From Hydrogenophaga sp. (GTDB taxonomy: Bacteria > Pseudomonadota > Gammaproteobacteria > Burkholderiales > Burkholderiaceae), in contig JALOSH010000181.1 in assembly GCA_025458545.1 (NCBI GenBank), positions 1 through 6,685 on the forward strand: a stretch of 6,685 nt of DNA, given 5' to 3'. Shown one piece after another: positions 1 through 6,557 of the stretch (position 1 is the stretch's first letter; every line of letters starts with the position of its first letter). A program made the position numbers and the translations under genes. The notes beneath the pieces are model-generated. The model worked only from the letters and a program-made list of their open reading frames with translations, did not search any database and was not told the DNA's origin.

Positions 1-25
1 CGGCTGGCCTGAGCGCAGCCGACCC

Positions 26-586
26 ATGGAACTGATGAACCGCCTGCTGCCGCACTGGCAGTTCGGTGAACGGCATGCGCTGGTGCTGGAGGGTGTGTCA
101 CCTGCCCGCGCCTATGCCAGCATCGTGCCCGGGCTGAGCGCTGACGATCCGCTGATTGCCCGAGCCATTGCCTTGCGCGAAACGCCCGGCCGCCTGTTGC
201 GCGCGGTCGGCCTCTCGCGCAACGCCCTGCCCTCGCGCCCGTTCGGCTTTCACAGCTTCACCCTGCTGGGCCAGGCGCCAGAGCGCGAGGTGGCCTTTGG
301 TCTGGCCGGCCGCTTCTGGCAGATGGACTACGGCCTGCGCCGCATCGCCGACACCGCCGCGTTCATGGCCATGACCGACCAGCCGCGGCTGGTGCTCAAC
401 GTCTGCGTCGAACCGCTGGACCACCAGCGCTGCCAGCTGGTGACCCACACCCGCGTGCAATGCCCGGACGAAGCACAACGCCGCCGCTTCGCCCCCTACT
501 GGTATGCGATCCGCCCGGTGAGCGGCCTGATCCGCGGGCGCCTGCTGCGGCGCATCGCCCGCATCGCGTCGACCCCACCCGCATGA
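26..586 (+). CDS. Conserved hypothetical protein (possibly DUF2867-like)
   Basis: This 186-residue protein has no function I can assign. It has no signal peptide, no clear membrane helix and few cysteines, so it is probably a soluble cytoplasmic alpha/beta protein. The most family-like parts are the stretch near residues 86-100 (EREVAFGLAGRFWQM) and a C-terminal block at about 140-177, with THTRV followed by an FxxYWxxIRPxSGLIRxxLL pattern. That C-terminal pattern recurs in uncharacterised bacterial proteins that I associate, with low certainty, with DUF2867 or SRPBCC-like folds. The start is uncertain. The frame stays open to the window edge, ATG at 26 has no good Shine-Dalgarno, and a second ATG at 35 (MNRLL) is equally plausible. 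Coding is supported by typical GC-rich codon use and by the compact arrangement with the next gene, whose start lies 61 nt after this stop. Confidence 0.7.
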   Translation: MELMNRLLPHWQFGERHALVLEGVSPARAYASIVPGLSADDPLIARAIALRETPGRLLRAVGLSRNALPSRPFGFHSFTLLGQAPEREVAFGLAGRFWQMDYGLRRIADTAAFMAMTDQPRLVLNVCVEPLDHQRCQLVTHTRVQCPDEAQRRRFAPYWYAIRPVSGLIRGRLLRRIARIASTPPA

Positions 587-634
587 GCGCCGCCGGGCCG
601 CTCCCAAGGCGCTCAGCCCCGCAGTGCACAGCAC

Positions 635-640
635 GGAGGG
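635..640 (+). promoter_or_regulatory. Shine-Dalgarno deciding the GTG start at 648
   Basis: GGAGGG lies 7 nt upstream of GTG at 648. It is the strongest ribosome binding site in this part of the window. It selects GTG-648 over the in-frame GTG at 624, which lies upstream of it. The paralogue that follows also begins MS-x-C, which supports the same choice. Confidence 0.75.
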
Positions 641-647
641 TGCTCCA

Positions 648-959
648 GTGAGCGCCTGCACCACCTGCGGCGCCTGCTGCGCCAGCTTCCGTGTGGACTT
701 CTCGGTCTACGAGACCCAGGCGCAAGGCGGCAGCGTGCCCGATGGCCTGTGGGTACCGGTCACCGACCACACCGCCCGCATGCGCGGCACCGACCACGGC
801 CGCCCGCGCTGCGCGGCGCTCTACGGCCCGGTGGGCGAGAAAGCCACCTGCGGCATCTACGAATGGCGGCCCAGCCCCTGCCGCGAGTTCGAAGAAGGCA
901 GCGATGCCTGCGCCCAGGCCCGCCGCCGCCACGGCTTGCCGCCGCTGCCCGGGCACTGA
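648..959 (+). CDS. YkgJ-family cysteine cluster protein, copy 1
   Basis: This 103-residue protein belongs to the YkgJ/CxxCxxCC family (zinc- or iron-chelating domain, Pfam PF03692). The motif is explicit at C4-x2-C7-x2-C10-C11, and further cysteines at 55, 68, 78 and 88 give eight potential metal ligands. The family is predicted to bind Zn or an iron-sulfur cluster; its biochemical role is largely unknown. The downstream IYEWRPSPC segment (70-78) is also typical of the family. No signal peptide or membrane segment is visible, so it is probably cytoplasmic. The GTG start is chosen from the GGAGGG site and the paralogue's N-terminus. The next gene begins 5 nt after the stop and encodes a gap-free paralogue, so the pair looks like a tandem duplication that is cotranscribed. 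Family assignment is firm; function is not. Confidence 0.9.
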   Translation: MSACTTCGACCASFRVDFSVYETQAQGGSVPDGLWVPVTDHTARMRGTDHGRPRCAALYGPVGEKATCGIYEWRPSPCREFEEGSDACAQARRRHGLPPLPGH

Positions 960-964
960 GCGCC

Positions 965-1285
965 ATGTCCGAATGCCAGCGCTGCGGCGCCTGCTGTGCC
1001 GCCTACCGTGTGGAGTTCTCGGTCTACGAACTCGACGATGGCGGTGGCGCGGTACCCGCCGCACTCACCGAACCGGTCAACGGTGCCACCTGCCGCATGC
1101 AGGGCACCGGTGAAGTGCCGATCCGCTGCGTGGCGCTCAGCGGCACGGTGGGCGTTTCGGTGGGCTGCACCATCTACGGTCAGCGCCCCGCCCCCTGCCA
1201 CGAACTGACCGAAGGCAGCTACGCCTGCAACAAAGCCCGCGCCCGCCACGGCCTGCCCGTGCTCGGCAACGACACGTCCCTCTGA
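965..1285 (+). CDS. YkgJ-family cysteine cluster protein, copy 2
   Basis: This 106-residue protein is the tandem paralogue of the gene before it. All eight cysteines sit at the same residue numbers (4, 7, 10, 11, 55, 68, 78, 88), with one extra at C43. By hand count about 56 of the first 100 residues are identical, without gaps. The CxxCxxCC motif again marks PF03692, a presumed metal-binding domain without an established reaction. I placed the start at ATG-965 (MSECQRCGACC) because it aligns exactly with copy 1. The frame is open further upstream, but that part overlaps copy 1 and has no family features. No Shine-Dalgarno is evident, so translation is probably coupled to copy 1. The two copies may form a heterodimer or have diverged in substrate; this is inference. 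Confidence 0.9.
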   Translation: MSECQRCGACCAAYRVEFSVYELDDGGGAVPAALTEPVNGATCRMQGTGEVPIRCVALSGTVGVSVGCTIYGQRPAPCHELTEGSYACNKARARHGLPVLGNDTSL

Positions 1286-1296
1286 AACGCCCGCCC

Positions 1297-2214
1297 ATGC
1301 AAGCCCTGCTCGACACCATCGCCAGCGCCGTCATGCCCAGCGACGCGCAACGGCTGTTCCACGGCCGTGGCGGCCTGCACCCGGGCTGTGAGGCCTGGAC
1401 GCTGGACGCCTTCCCACCGGTCTGGCTGCTCACCCGATTCGGCCAGGTGTCGGACGACGAGAAGGCCACACTGACCGCCGCACTGCAGGCCCGCCACGCG
1501 CAGCTGGCGACCGATCAGCCCCTCAACGCCGTGTTGCAGACCCGCCTTGAAGGCCGCAGCGAAACCACGGTGCTGACCGGCTCGGTGCCCGAGCCGCACC
1601 TGGTCACCGAGGACGGCGCGAAGTACCGGGTGAACCTGCTGCGCGGACAGAATCACGGCCTGTTTCTCGACATGGCCGAAGGCCGCCGCTGGGTGCGCGC
1701 ACACGCGCGGGGCGCCAAGGTGCTCAACCTGTTTGCCTACACCTGCTCGTTTTCCGTGGCCGCGCTGCAAGGCGGGGCCAAGGCGGTGGTCAACATCGAC
1801 ATGGCTCAGCCCGCGCTCACCACCGGCCAGCAAAACCACCAGCTCAACGGCATCACCAGCGGCGCCCAGTTCCTCGCACACGACCTGTTCAGCTCCTGGG
1901 GCAAGGTCAGCCGCATGGGACCTTACGACCTGGTGATCGCCGACCCGCCGAGCTTTCAGAAGGGCAGCTTCGTGGCCACCAAAGACTGGTCGCGCCTGCT
2001 GCGCCGCCTGCCCGATCTGCTCAAGCCCGGCGGGCACGCCCTGCTCTGCCTGAACGCGCCGGAGCTGCCCGAGCCGTTTTTGCGCGATCTATTGGCAGCC
2101 GAGGCGCCCAGCCTGGTGGTCGAACAGCGCCTGCCCAACCCGTTGGCGTTTGCCGATGCCTCGCCAGACCGTGCACTGAAGGTGCTGATCGCCCGCCTGC
2201 CACCGTTGCCCTGA
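1297..2214 (+). CDS. Class I SAM-dependent methyltransferase, RlmI/RlmK-like
   Basis: This 305-residue protein has a Rossmann-type methyltransferase domain related to RlmI (YccW) and the RlmK half of RlmKL (Pfam PF10672 type). Motif I and its lead-in are clear at residues 141-161 (VLNLFAYTCSFSVAALQGGA). An acidic residue that would contact the SAM ribose is in NIDMA (166-170), and motif IV is DPPSF at 216-220. The block QNHGLFLDMAEGRRWVR (118-134) just before motif I is a hallmark of this group. Those relatives methylate 23S rRNA; an RNA substrate is inferred here. The N-terminus (RLFHGRGGLHPG, 19-30) does not look like the PUA domain of RlmI, so this is a shorter relative and I give no gene symbol. 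It starts 11 nt after the cysteine-cluster gene without a visible Shine-Dalgarno, suggesting an operon. Confidence 0.88.
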   Translation: MQALLDTIASAVMPSDAQRLFHGRGGLHPGCEAWTLDAFPPVWLLTRFGQVSDDEKATLTAALQARHAQLATDQPLNAVLQTRLEGRSETTVLTGSVPEPHLVTEDGAKYRVNLLRGQNHGLFLDMAEGRRWVRAHARGAKVLNLFAYTCSFSVAALQGGAKAVVNIDMAQPALTTGQQNHQLNGITSGAQFLAHDLFSSWGKVSRMGPYDLVIADPPSFQKGSFVATKDWSRLLRRLPDLLKPGGHALLCLNAPELPEPFLRDLLAAEAPSLVVEQRLPNPLAFADASPDRALKVLIARLPPLP

Positions 2215-2216
2215 TC

Positions 2217-2313
2217 GGTATTTGCTTGAGGTCTGAAGTATTTTTTCGGGCCGTTGGAAATAACCCACACCACAGTTTTTGGGCCGGTGCTACCTTCCCC
2301 GGACCATGCAAAG
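2217..2313 (+). promoter_or_regulatory. Candidate promoter/operator region of the kyn operon
   Basis: This gap after the methyltransferase gene is visibly richer in A and T than its surroundings and is the best place for the kynBUA promoter. I could not find a well-spaced -35/-10 pair. TTGCTT at 2222-2227 is too close to TATTTT at 2239-2244. TTGGAA at 2254-2259 has no good partner. An imperfect direct repeat (T-tract plus GGGCCG) occurs at 2242-2253 and 2276-2286, with the GGGCCG units 33 bp apart. That is close to three helical turns, so an operator is possible. In other proteobacteria kyn genes are controlled by the Lrp/AsnC-type regulator KynR; no kynR is in this window. Confidence 0.3.
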
Positions 2314-2388
2314 CAACCCCCACGCCACGCCGCTGTGCGGCTCGCTGCCCCCCGAGGGGGCGCTTTTTCCCCTTGGGGCGGCCCGGCG
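2314..2388 (+). repeat. Intergenic palindromic repeat, copy A (divergent)
   Basis: This is a variant of the repeat seen at three other intergenic sites here. It contains a perfect GCCGC-TGT-GCGGC hairpin (2329-2341), a C-tract/G-tract hairpin (2347-2361), a second CCCCTTGGGG palindrome (2369-2378), and the GGCCCGGC end shared with copy B and the inverted copy D. Unlike the other copies it runs right up to a start codon, so it forms the untranslated leader of kynB. Confidence 0.65.
2346..2368 (+). terminator. Terminator-like hairpin with T-tract in the kynB leader
   Basis: A 6-bp all-G/C stem (G2347-C2352 with G2356-C2361, loop CGA) is followed after two bases by TTTTT (2364-2368). This has the form of an intrinsic terminator. 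It could end transcripts from the methyltransferase operon. Because it lies only 20 nt before the kynB ATG, the kyn transcript must either read through it or be attenuated by it. Confidence 0.4.
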
Positions 2389-3015
2389 ATGAAAAAGCTC
2401 TGGGACATTTCCCCTCCGGTTCACGCCGCGTCGCCTGTTTTCCCGGGGGACACCGCCTACACACAGCAGTGGGTGGCGACCATCGCCCCCGGCTGCCCGG
2501 TCAATGTGAGCGCGATCACGCTGAGCCCGCACGTGGGCGCGCACGCTGACGCGCCGCTGCATTACGACCCCGAGGGCGTGGCCATCGGCGCGGTGGACCT
2601 GCAGGCCTTCATCGGCCCCTGCCGCGTGATCCATGCCATCGGCTGCGGGCCATTGGTGATGCCGGAGCACATTGCGCATGCCATGGACGACCTGCCCCAG
2701 CGGGTGCTGGTGCGCGTGTACGAGCGCATGCCGCAGGACCGCTTCGACAACGAGCTGCCCGCCTTCGCGCCCGAAACCGTGGCGCTGCTGGCCGACCGCG
2801 GCGTGCTGCTGATCGGCATCGACAGCGCGAGCATCGACCCGGCCGCCAGCAAGACGCTGGACAGCCACCAAACCATCCGCCAGCGCGGCCTGCGCGTGCT
2901 GGAGAACCTGCTGCTGGACGACGTGCCCGAGGGCGACTACGAGCTGATCGCCCTGCCGCTGAAGCTGACCACCGCCGACGCTTCGCCCGTGCGCGCGATC
3001 CTCCGAGAACTGTGA
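2389..3015 (+). CDS. kynB: Kynurenine formamidase (arylformamidase) KynB
   Basis: KynB hydrolyses N-formyl-L-kynurenine to L-kynurenine and formate, the second step of tryptophan breakdown to anthranilate. The 208-residue product has the usual length for bacterial KynB and the cyclase-family (PF04199) layout. It begins KLWDISPP and carries the metal motif H48-x3-H52-x-D54 with H58 following (SPHVGAHADAPLHY), GIDSASIDP (143-151), H160 and E172 in LEN, and ends in ELIALPLKL. These match the binuclear metal ligands known for bacterial KynB. I chose ATG-2389 because family proteins start within a few residues of the LWDISPP motif. The frame is open back to 2254, but that extension translates the intergenic repeat. 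The Shine-Dalgarno is weak (GGGG at 2375-2378). kynU starts 16 nt after the stop, so the two are surely cotranscribed. Confidence 0.96.
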   Translation: MKKLWDISPPVHAASPVFPGDTAYTQQWVATIAPGCPVNVSAITLSPHVGAHADAPLHYDPEGVAIGAVDLQAFIGPCRVIHAIGCGPLVMPEHIAHAMDDLPQRVLVRVYERMPQDRFDNELPAFAPETVALLADRGVLLIGIDSASIDPAASKTLDSHQTIRQRGLRVLENLLLDDVPEGDYELIALPLKLTTADASPVRAILREL

Positions 3016-3031
3016 CCCGAAAGAGACCCGA

Positions 3032-4306
3032 ATGACCACCCGACAAGACTGCCTGGCGCTCGACGCCCAAGACCCCCTGCGCTCGCTGCGCGACCAATTC
3101 AACATGCCCAGCGACACCCTCTACCTTGATGGCAATTCGCTCGGCGTGATGCCCGCCGCCACGCCAGCGCGTGTGGCCGACACCGTGACCCGCGAATGGG
3201 GCACCGACCTCATCCAAAGCTGGAACAAGAACGGCTGGTTCCAGATGCCGCAGCAGGTGGGCGACAAGATCGCCCGCCTGATCGGTGCCGGTGCGGGCGA
3301 GGTGGTGGCCACCGACAGCACCTCGATCAACCTGTTCAAGGTGCTGAGCGCGGCCATGCACATCGCCGCCACCGACGCGCCCCAGCGAAGACGCATCGTG
3401 AGCGAGCGCAGCAACTTCCCGACCGACCTCTACATCGCCGAGGCGCTGTGCAAACAGCACGGCATGGAACTGGTGCTGGTCGAGCCCGAAGAGATCGCGG
3501 CATCGCTGACCGCCGAGGTCGCGATCCTCATGCTCACGCACGTGAACTACCGCACCGGCGCCATGCACGACATGGCGGCCGTGACGGCTGCCGCGCATGC
3601 CGAAGGCATCCTCACCGTGTGGGACCTGGCGCACAGCGCGGGCGCGGTGCCGGTGCATTTGACGGCCGCCAAGGCCGACTTCGCGGTCGGCTGTGGCTAC
3701 AAGTACCTGAACGGCGGCCCGGGCGCCCCGGCGTTTGTGTGGGTGAACCCGCAACACGCCGACCGTTTCTGGCAGCCGCTGGCCGGCTGGTGGGGCCATG
3801 CCGCGCCGTTCGCCTTCACGCCCGACTACCAGCCCGCGCCGGGCATCACGCGCTACCTGTGTGGCACCCAGCCCATCATCAGCCTGGCCGCGCTGGACTG
3901 TGGCGTGGACACGCTGCTGGCCGCCGAGCCGCTGGGCGGCATGGCGGCACTGCGCGCGAAGTCGCTGGCGCTGACCGACCTGTTCATCGCCTTGGTGGAA
4001 GAGCGCTGTGTCGGCCATGGCCTGGGCCTGGCGACGCCGCGCGACCATGCACAACGCGGCTCACAGGTGTGCCTCACGAAGGACGAAGGCGCCTACGCCA
4101 TCGTGCAGGCGCTGATCGCGCGCGGCGTGATCGGCGACTACCGCGCGGGCGACGGTGGGCGGCACCAGGACATCCTGCGCTTTGGCTTCACGCCGCTGTA
4201 CATCGGCTTCGTCGACGTGTGGAACGCGGTCGAGCACCTGAAGCAGGTGCTCGAATCGGGCGAATGGCAGCGCGCCGAGTTCAACCGCAAGCATGCGGTG
4301 ACTTGA
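3032..4306 (+). CDS. kynU: Kynureninase KynU
   Basis: KynU is a cytoplasmic PLP-dependent enzyme that cleaves L-kynurenine to anthranilate and L-alanine. The 424-residue product has family length and all expected blocks. These are YLDGNSLG (31-38), [11 protein letters not shown] (93-103, phosphate-binding area), SNFPTDLY (127-134), WDLAHSAGA (197-205, with the Asp that contacts the PLP pyridine nitrogen), [12 protein letters not shown] (220-231, with K224 as the Schiff-base lysine), GTQPI (278-282) and LRFGFTPLY near the C-terminus. The segment just before that last motif ([13 protein letters not shown]) looks a few residues longer than in the family members I remember; I could not align it. 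The start has an AAGAG element 6 nt upstream. It follows kynB by 16 nt. A 118-nt gap holding repeat copy B separates it from kynA. Confidence 0.97.
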   Translation: MTTRQDCLALDAQDPLRSLRDQFNMPSDTLYLDGNSLGVMPAATPARVADTVTREWGTDLIQSWNKNGWFQMPQQVGDKIARLIGAGAGEVVATDSTSINLFKVLSAAMHIAATDAPQRRRIVSERSNFPTDLYIAEALCKQHGMELVLVEPEEIAASLTAEVAILMLTHVNYRTGAMHDMAAVTAAAHAEGILTVWDLAHSAGAVPVHLTAAKADFAVGCGYKYLNGGPGAPAFVWVNPQHADRFWQPLAGWWGHAAPFAFTPDYQPAPGITRYLCGTQPIISLAALDCGVDTLLAAEPLGGMAALRAKSLALTDLFIALVEERCVGHGLGLATPRDHAQRGSQVCLTKDEGAYAIVQALIARGVIGDYRAGDGGRHQDILRFGFTPLYIGFVDVWNAVEHLKQVLESGEWQRAEFNRKHAVT

Positions 4307-4307
4307 A

Positions 4308-4391
4308 TCACCCCCTGCGCCGCTTCGCGTCTTCCCCCTCCAGGGGGACCACGCTGACGGCCCGGCCAAGCCGGTTCCGCGGCGTGTGCTG
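4308..4391 (+). repeat. Intergenic palindromic repeat, copy B (kynU-kynA)
   Basis: The copy starts directly after the kynU stop codon. It holds a GC-rich first arm, a CCCCC-TCCA-GGGGG hairpin (4334-4347) and a CCGGC-CAA-GCCGG hairpin (4362-4374). The 11-mer AAGCCGGTTCC at 4368-4378 is identical in copy C (5351-5361) and, inverted, in copy D (6571-6581). No T-tract follows, so full termination within the operon is not implied; a stabilising or partly terminating structure is more likely. Confidence 0.85.
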
Positions 4392-4413
4392 AACAGTGCC
4401 CCGCACCATCGAC

Positions 4414-4418
4414 AAGGA
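4414..4418 (+). promoter_or_regulatory. Shine-Dalgarno of kynA
   Basis: AAGGA lies 6 nt before ATG-4425. It decides between this start and the frame's earlier possible start at 4386, which lies upstream of the site at the end of the repeat-containing gap. Confidence 0.7.
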
Positions 4419-4424
4419 TTTGCA

Positions 4425-5287
4425 ATGACCTGCCCTCATCACGATCAGGCGCCCACCTCGGCCACCGAAGCCATCGTGCGCGACGAGAAGGCCCAGCTCG
4501 ACTTCAGCCACGACATGAGCTACGGCGACTACCTGCAGCTCGACGCGATCCTGCACGCTCAGAAGCCGCTCTCGCCTGCGCACGACGAGATGCTGTTCAT
4601 CGTGCAGCACCAGACCAGCGAACTCTGGATGAAGCTGATGCTGCACGAGCTGCATGCCGCGGTGAAGCACATTGCCCACGACGAACTCAACACCGCCTTC
4701 AAGATGCTGGCGCGCGTCTCCAAGATCATGGAACAGCTGGTGCATGCCTGGGACGTGCTGGCCACCATGACACCGCCCGAATACAGCGCGCTGCGCCCCT
4801 ACCTCGCACAGTCCAGCGGTTTCCAGAGTTTCCAGTACCGCTGCATCGAGTTCGCGATGGGCAACAAGAACGCCGCCATGCTCAAGCCCCACGCCCACAG
4901 CCCCGAACGGCTGGCGATGGTGCAGGCCGCTTACGAAGCACCGTCGCTCTACGACGAAGCGCTGCGCCTGCTGGCGCGCCGAGGCATCGCCGTGCCGGCC
5001 TCACACACCGAGCGCGACTGGACGCGGCCCTACGAAGCGAGCGCAGCGGTCGAGCAGGCCTGGCTGCAGGTCTACCGCGACCCGAAGCAGCACTGGGACC
5101 TGTACCAGCTCGGCGAAGAACTCACCGACCTGGAAGACGCCTCTGGCGTTTCCGCCACGTCACCACCGTCGAACGCGTGATCGGCTTCAAGCGCGGCACC
5201 GGCGGCACGGGGGGCGTGAGCTACCTGCGCAAGATGCTGGACGTCGTGCTGTTCCCCGAGATCTGGACACTGCGCACGGCGCTTTGA
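4425..5287 (+). pseudogene. kynA: Tryptophan 2,3-dioxygenase KynA, frameshifted near its 3' end
   Basis: KynA is a haem enzyme that oxidises L-tryptophan to N-formylkynurenine, the first step of the pathway completed by kynB and kynU. The first 239 codons are a normal TDO. They include F58 and H62 in FIVQHQ (distal pocket), Y120 and R124 in YSALRPYL (substrate carboxylate) and [10 protein letters not shown] (130-139). After DLEDA the frame runs into 12 unrelated residues and stops at 5180. The expected C-terminus resumes in another frame at 5144 with WRFRH, then [25 protein letters not shown], and stops properly at 5285-5287 (47 codons). Only 2 nt lie between the Ala and Trp codons where relatives have about three codons, implying a 7-nt loss. 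The proximal haem-ligand His (in RFRH) and the GTGGT threonine lie beyond the break, so the 251-residue product should be inactive. Restored length would be about 289, the family norm. A sequencing or assembly error is the alternative. Confidence 0.9.
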
Positions 5288-5288
5288 G

Positions 5289-5377
5289 GCACCCCCCCCG
5301 CGCCGCGCTGCGCGCGTCACCCCCCAGGGGGCGATGCGTGTGGCCCAGCAAAGCCGGTTCCACCGCATCCTGGACCA
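5289..5377 (+). repeat. Intergenic palindromic repeat, copy C
   Basis: The copy begins 1-2 nt after the original kynA stop codon (5285-5287). It contains a C8 tract, a GCGC-TGC-GCGC arm (5305-5315), a C6-A-G5 palindrome (5320-5331) and the AAGCCGGTTCC 11-mer (5351-5361). Positions 5295-5324 are identical over 30 nt, in inverted orientation, to 6610-6639 in copy D. The remaining bases up to the next start (5378-5423) show no convincing promoter or Shine-Dalgarno. Confidence 0.88.
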
Positions 5378-5423
5378 AGGCCGTTCGCGCCGGAGACTCC
5401 TTGGAATACCGCATGATGGGCCG

Positions 5424-6515
5424 ATGACCGCCATCACCCTCGCCGACCTGCGCCGCCACGCGGTGGCGCGCAGTCTGTTCACACCGACCACCCTGCCCAA
5501 GGCCCTCGCGCGGCTGGGCTTTGTTCAGGCCGACCCGATCCGTGCGCCCGCCCGCGCCCAGGACCTGACGCTGCGCCACCGCGTCCAGGGTTACCGGGTC
5601 GGTGACCTGGAACGGCGCTACCCGCAGCTCGCGGTCGAAGAGGACTTCTTCGTCAACTACGGCTTCGTCACGCCCGAGCTGCACGCGCTGATGCAGCCGC
5701 GTAGCGCGCTGCGCGAATGGCCCGCCGAGCGCTGGGCGCAGGCCGAAGCGGTGTGGCATTTCGTGCAGGCGCGCGGCGAGGCCCACCCGCGCGAGGTCGA
5801 CGCGCACTTTGCCCATGGCCACACCACCAACGGCTTCGGCGGCCGGTCCAAGGCCAGCACCCAGCTGCTGGATGCCATGCACCACCGCGGCCTGCTGCGC
5901 GTGGCGCGGCGCGAGAGCGGCATCCGCCTCTACGCGGCCCACCGGCCACAGACCACACCCGACGATGTGTCCGCCACGCTGGACCGTCTGGTGGATGTGC
6001 TGGTGATGAAGTACGCGCCGCTGCCACAGCCTGGCCTGCGGCAGCTGGTGGCCATGCTGCGGCACGCCGTGCCGCAATGGCAGGGCCAGTTGCGCGCCGC
6101 GCTGCTGCGTGCCACGCAGCGCCTGCCGAAGGCGGAGGTGGACGGCGTGCGCTGGTTTTGGCCCGATGGCGAAGACCCGTCGTCGCGCCGCTGGAAAACA
6201 CCAGACCGGGTGCGACTGCTCGCCCCCTTCGACCCGGTGGTCTGGGACCGCGACCGCTTCGAGCGCCTGTGGGGCTGGGCCTACCGCTTCGAGGCCTACA
6301 CACCGCCCGCAAAGCGCCTGCGCGGTTACTACGCCATGCCGCTGCTCTGGCGCGACCAGGTCATCGGCTGGGGCAATCTGGCGGTGGTGGACGGGCGGCT
6401 GCGTGCCGATATCGGCTATGCCAGCGGGCAGGCTCCGAACGACGCAGGCTACCGCCCAGCGCTGGATGTGGAACTGGCCAACATGGCCGCTTTCCTAAAC
6501 GTCAAAAGGCGTTGA
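5424..6515 (+). CDS. YcaQ-like winged-helix DNA glycosylase homologue
   Basis: This 363-residue protein belongs to the HTH_42 family (Pfam PF06224), which includes the DNA glycosylases YcaQ (AlkX) and AlkZ that remove alkylated bases or unhook interstrand crosslinks. The N-terminal block LGFVQADPIRAPARAQDL (31-48) contains Q35-A-D37, matching the catalytic QxD motif of YcaQ. Winged-helix-like segments lie at about 111-129 and 145-172. The C-terminal LLAPFDPVVWDR (265-276) and YTPPAKR (292-298) strongly match YcaQ. Two YcaQ features are missing: the EYWxHE block is replaced by VNYGFVT (77-83), and the C-terminal GRMDAK-type block reads GWGNLA. It may therefore be a divergent subfamily with altered substrate. 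I chose ATG-5424 (MTAITLADLRR) because it fits the family N-terminus; the frame's earlier ATG at 5334 lies inside repeat copy C. It is separated from the kyn operon and flanked by inverted repeats. Confidence 0.85.
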   Translation: MTAITLADLRRHAVARSLFTPTTLPKALARLGFVQADPIRAPARAQDLTLRHRVQGYRVGDLERRYPQLAVEEDFFVNYGFVTPELHALMQPRSALREWPAERWAQAEAVWHFVQARGEAHPREVDAHFAHGHTTNGFGGRSKASTQLLDAMHHRGLLRVARRESGIRLYAAHRPQTTPDDVSATLDRLVDVLVMKYAPLPQPGLRQLVAMLRHAVPQWQGQLRAALLRATQRLPKAEVDGVRWFWPDGEDPSSRRWKTPDRVRLLAPFDPVVWDRDRFERLWGWAYRFEAYTPPAKRLRGYYAMPLLWRDQVIGWGNLAVVDGRLRADIGYASGQAPNDAGYRPALDVELANMAAFLNVKRR

Positions 6516-6557
6516 GCCTGTGCGGGGGCGAGGCCGATCCGGAGCGAAGAGCAATAG

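Noticed and set aside
1..12. End of an upstream gene (Arg-Leu-Ala then TGA in frame 1)
   Set aside because: It is plausible, but three codons are too few to support a feature. The next gene's frame is also open to the window edge.
1219..2037. Minus-strand open frame (272 codons) opposite the methyltransferase gene
   Set aside because: It overlaps a gene with clear motifs and has no recognisable features of its own.
2254..2388. N-terminal extension of kynB
   Set aside because: It translates the intergenic repeat, adds 45 residues unlike any KynB, and lacks a ribosome binding site. ATG-2389 gives the normal length.
2609..4054. Long minus-strand open frame (481 codons) opposite kynB and kynU
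   Set aside because: Both plus-strand genes are unmistakable, and the antisense translation is rich in Arg, Gly, His and Ala without any domain. Long antisense frames are usual in GC-rich DNA with biased codon use.
4307..4424. Separate promoter for kynA between kynU and kynA
   Set aside because: The gap is nearly filled by repeat copy B, and no -35/-10 pair is visible. Cotranscription with kynBU is simpler.
5139..5150. Programmed ribosomal frameshift in kynA
   Set aside because: There is no slippery heptamer or supporting signal at the junction. The missing codons of a conserved helix mean that a simple shift would not restore the normal protein.
5334..5423. N-terminal extension of the YcaQ-like protein
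   Set aside because: It lies in repeat copy C and is basic and family-unlike. ATG-5424 fits the family start.
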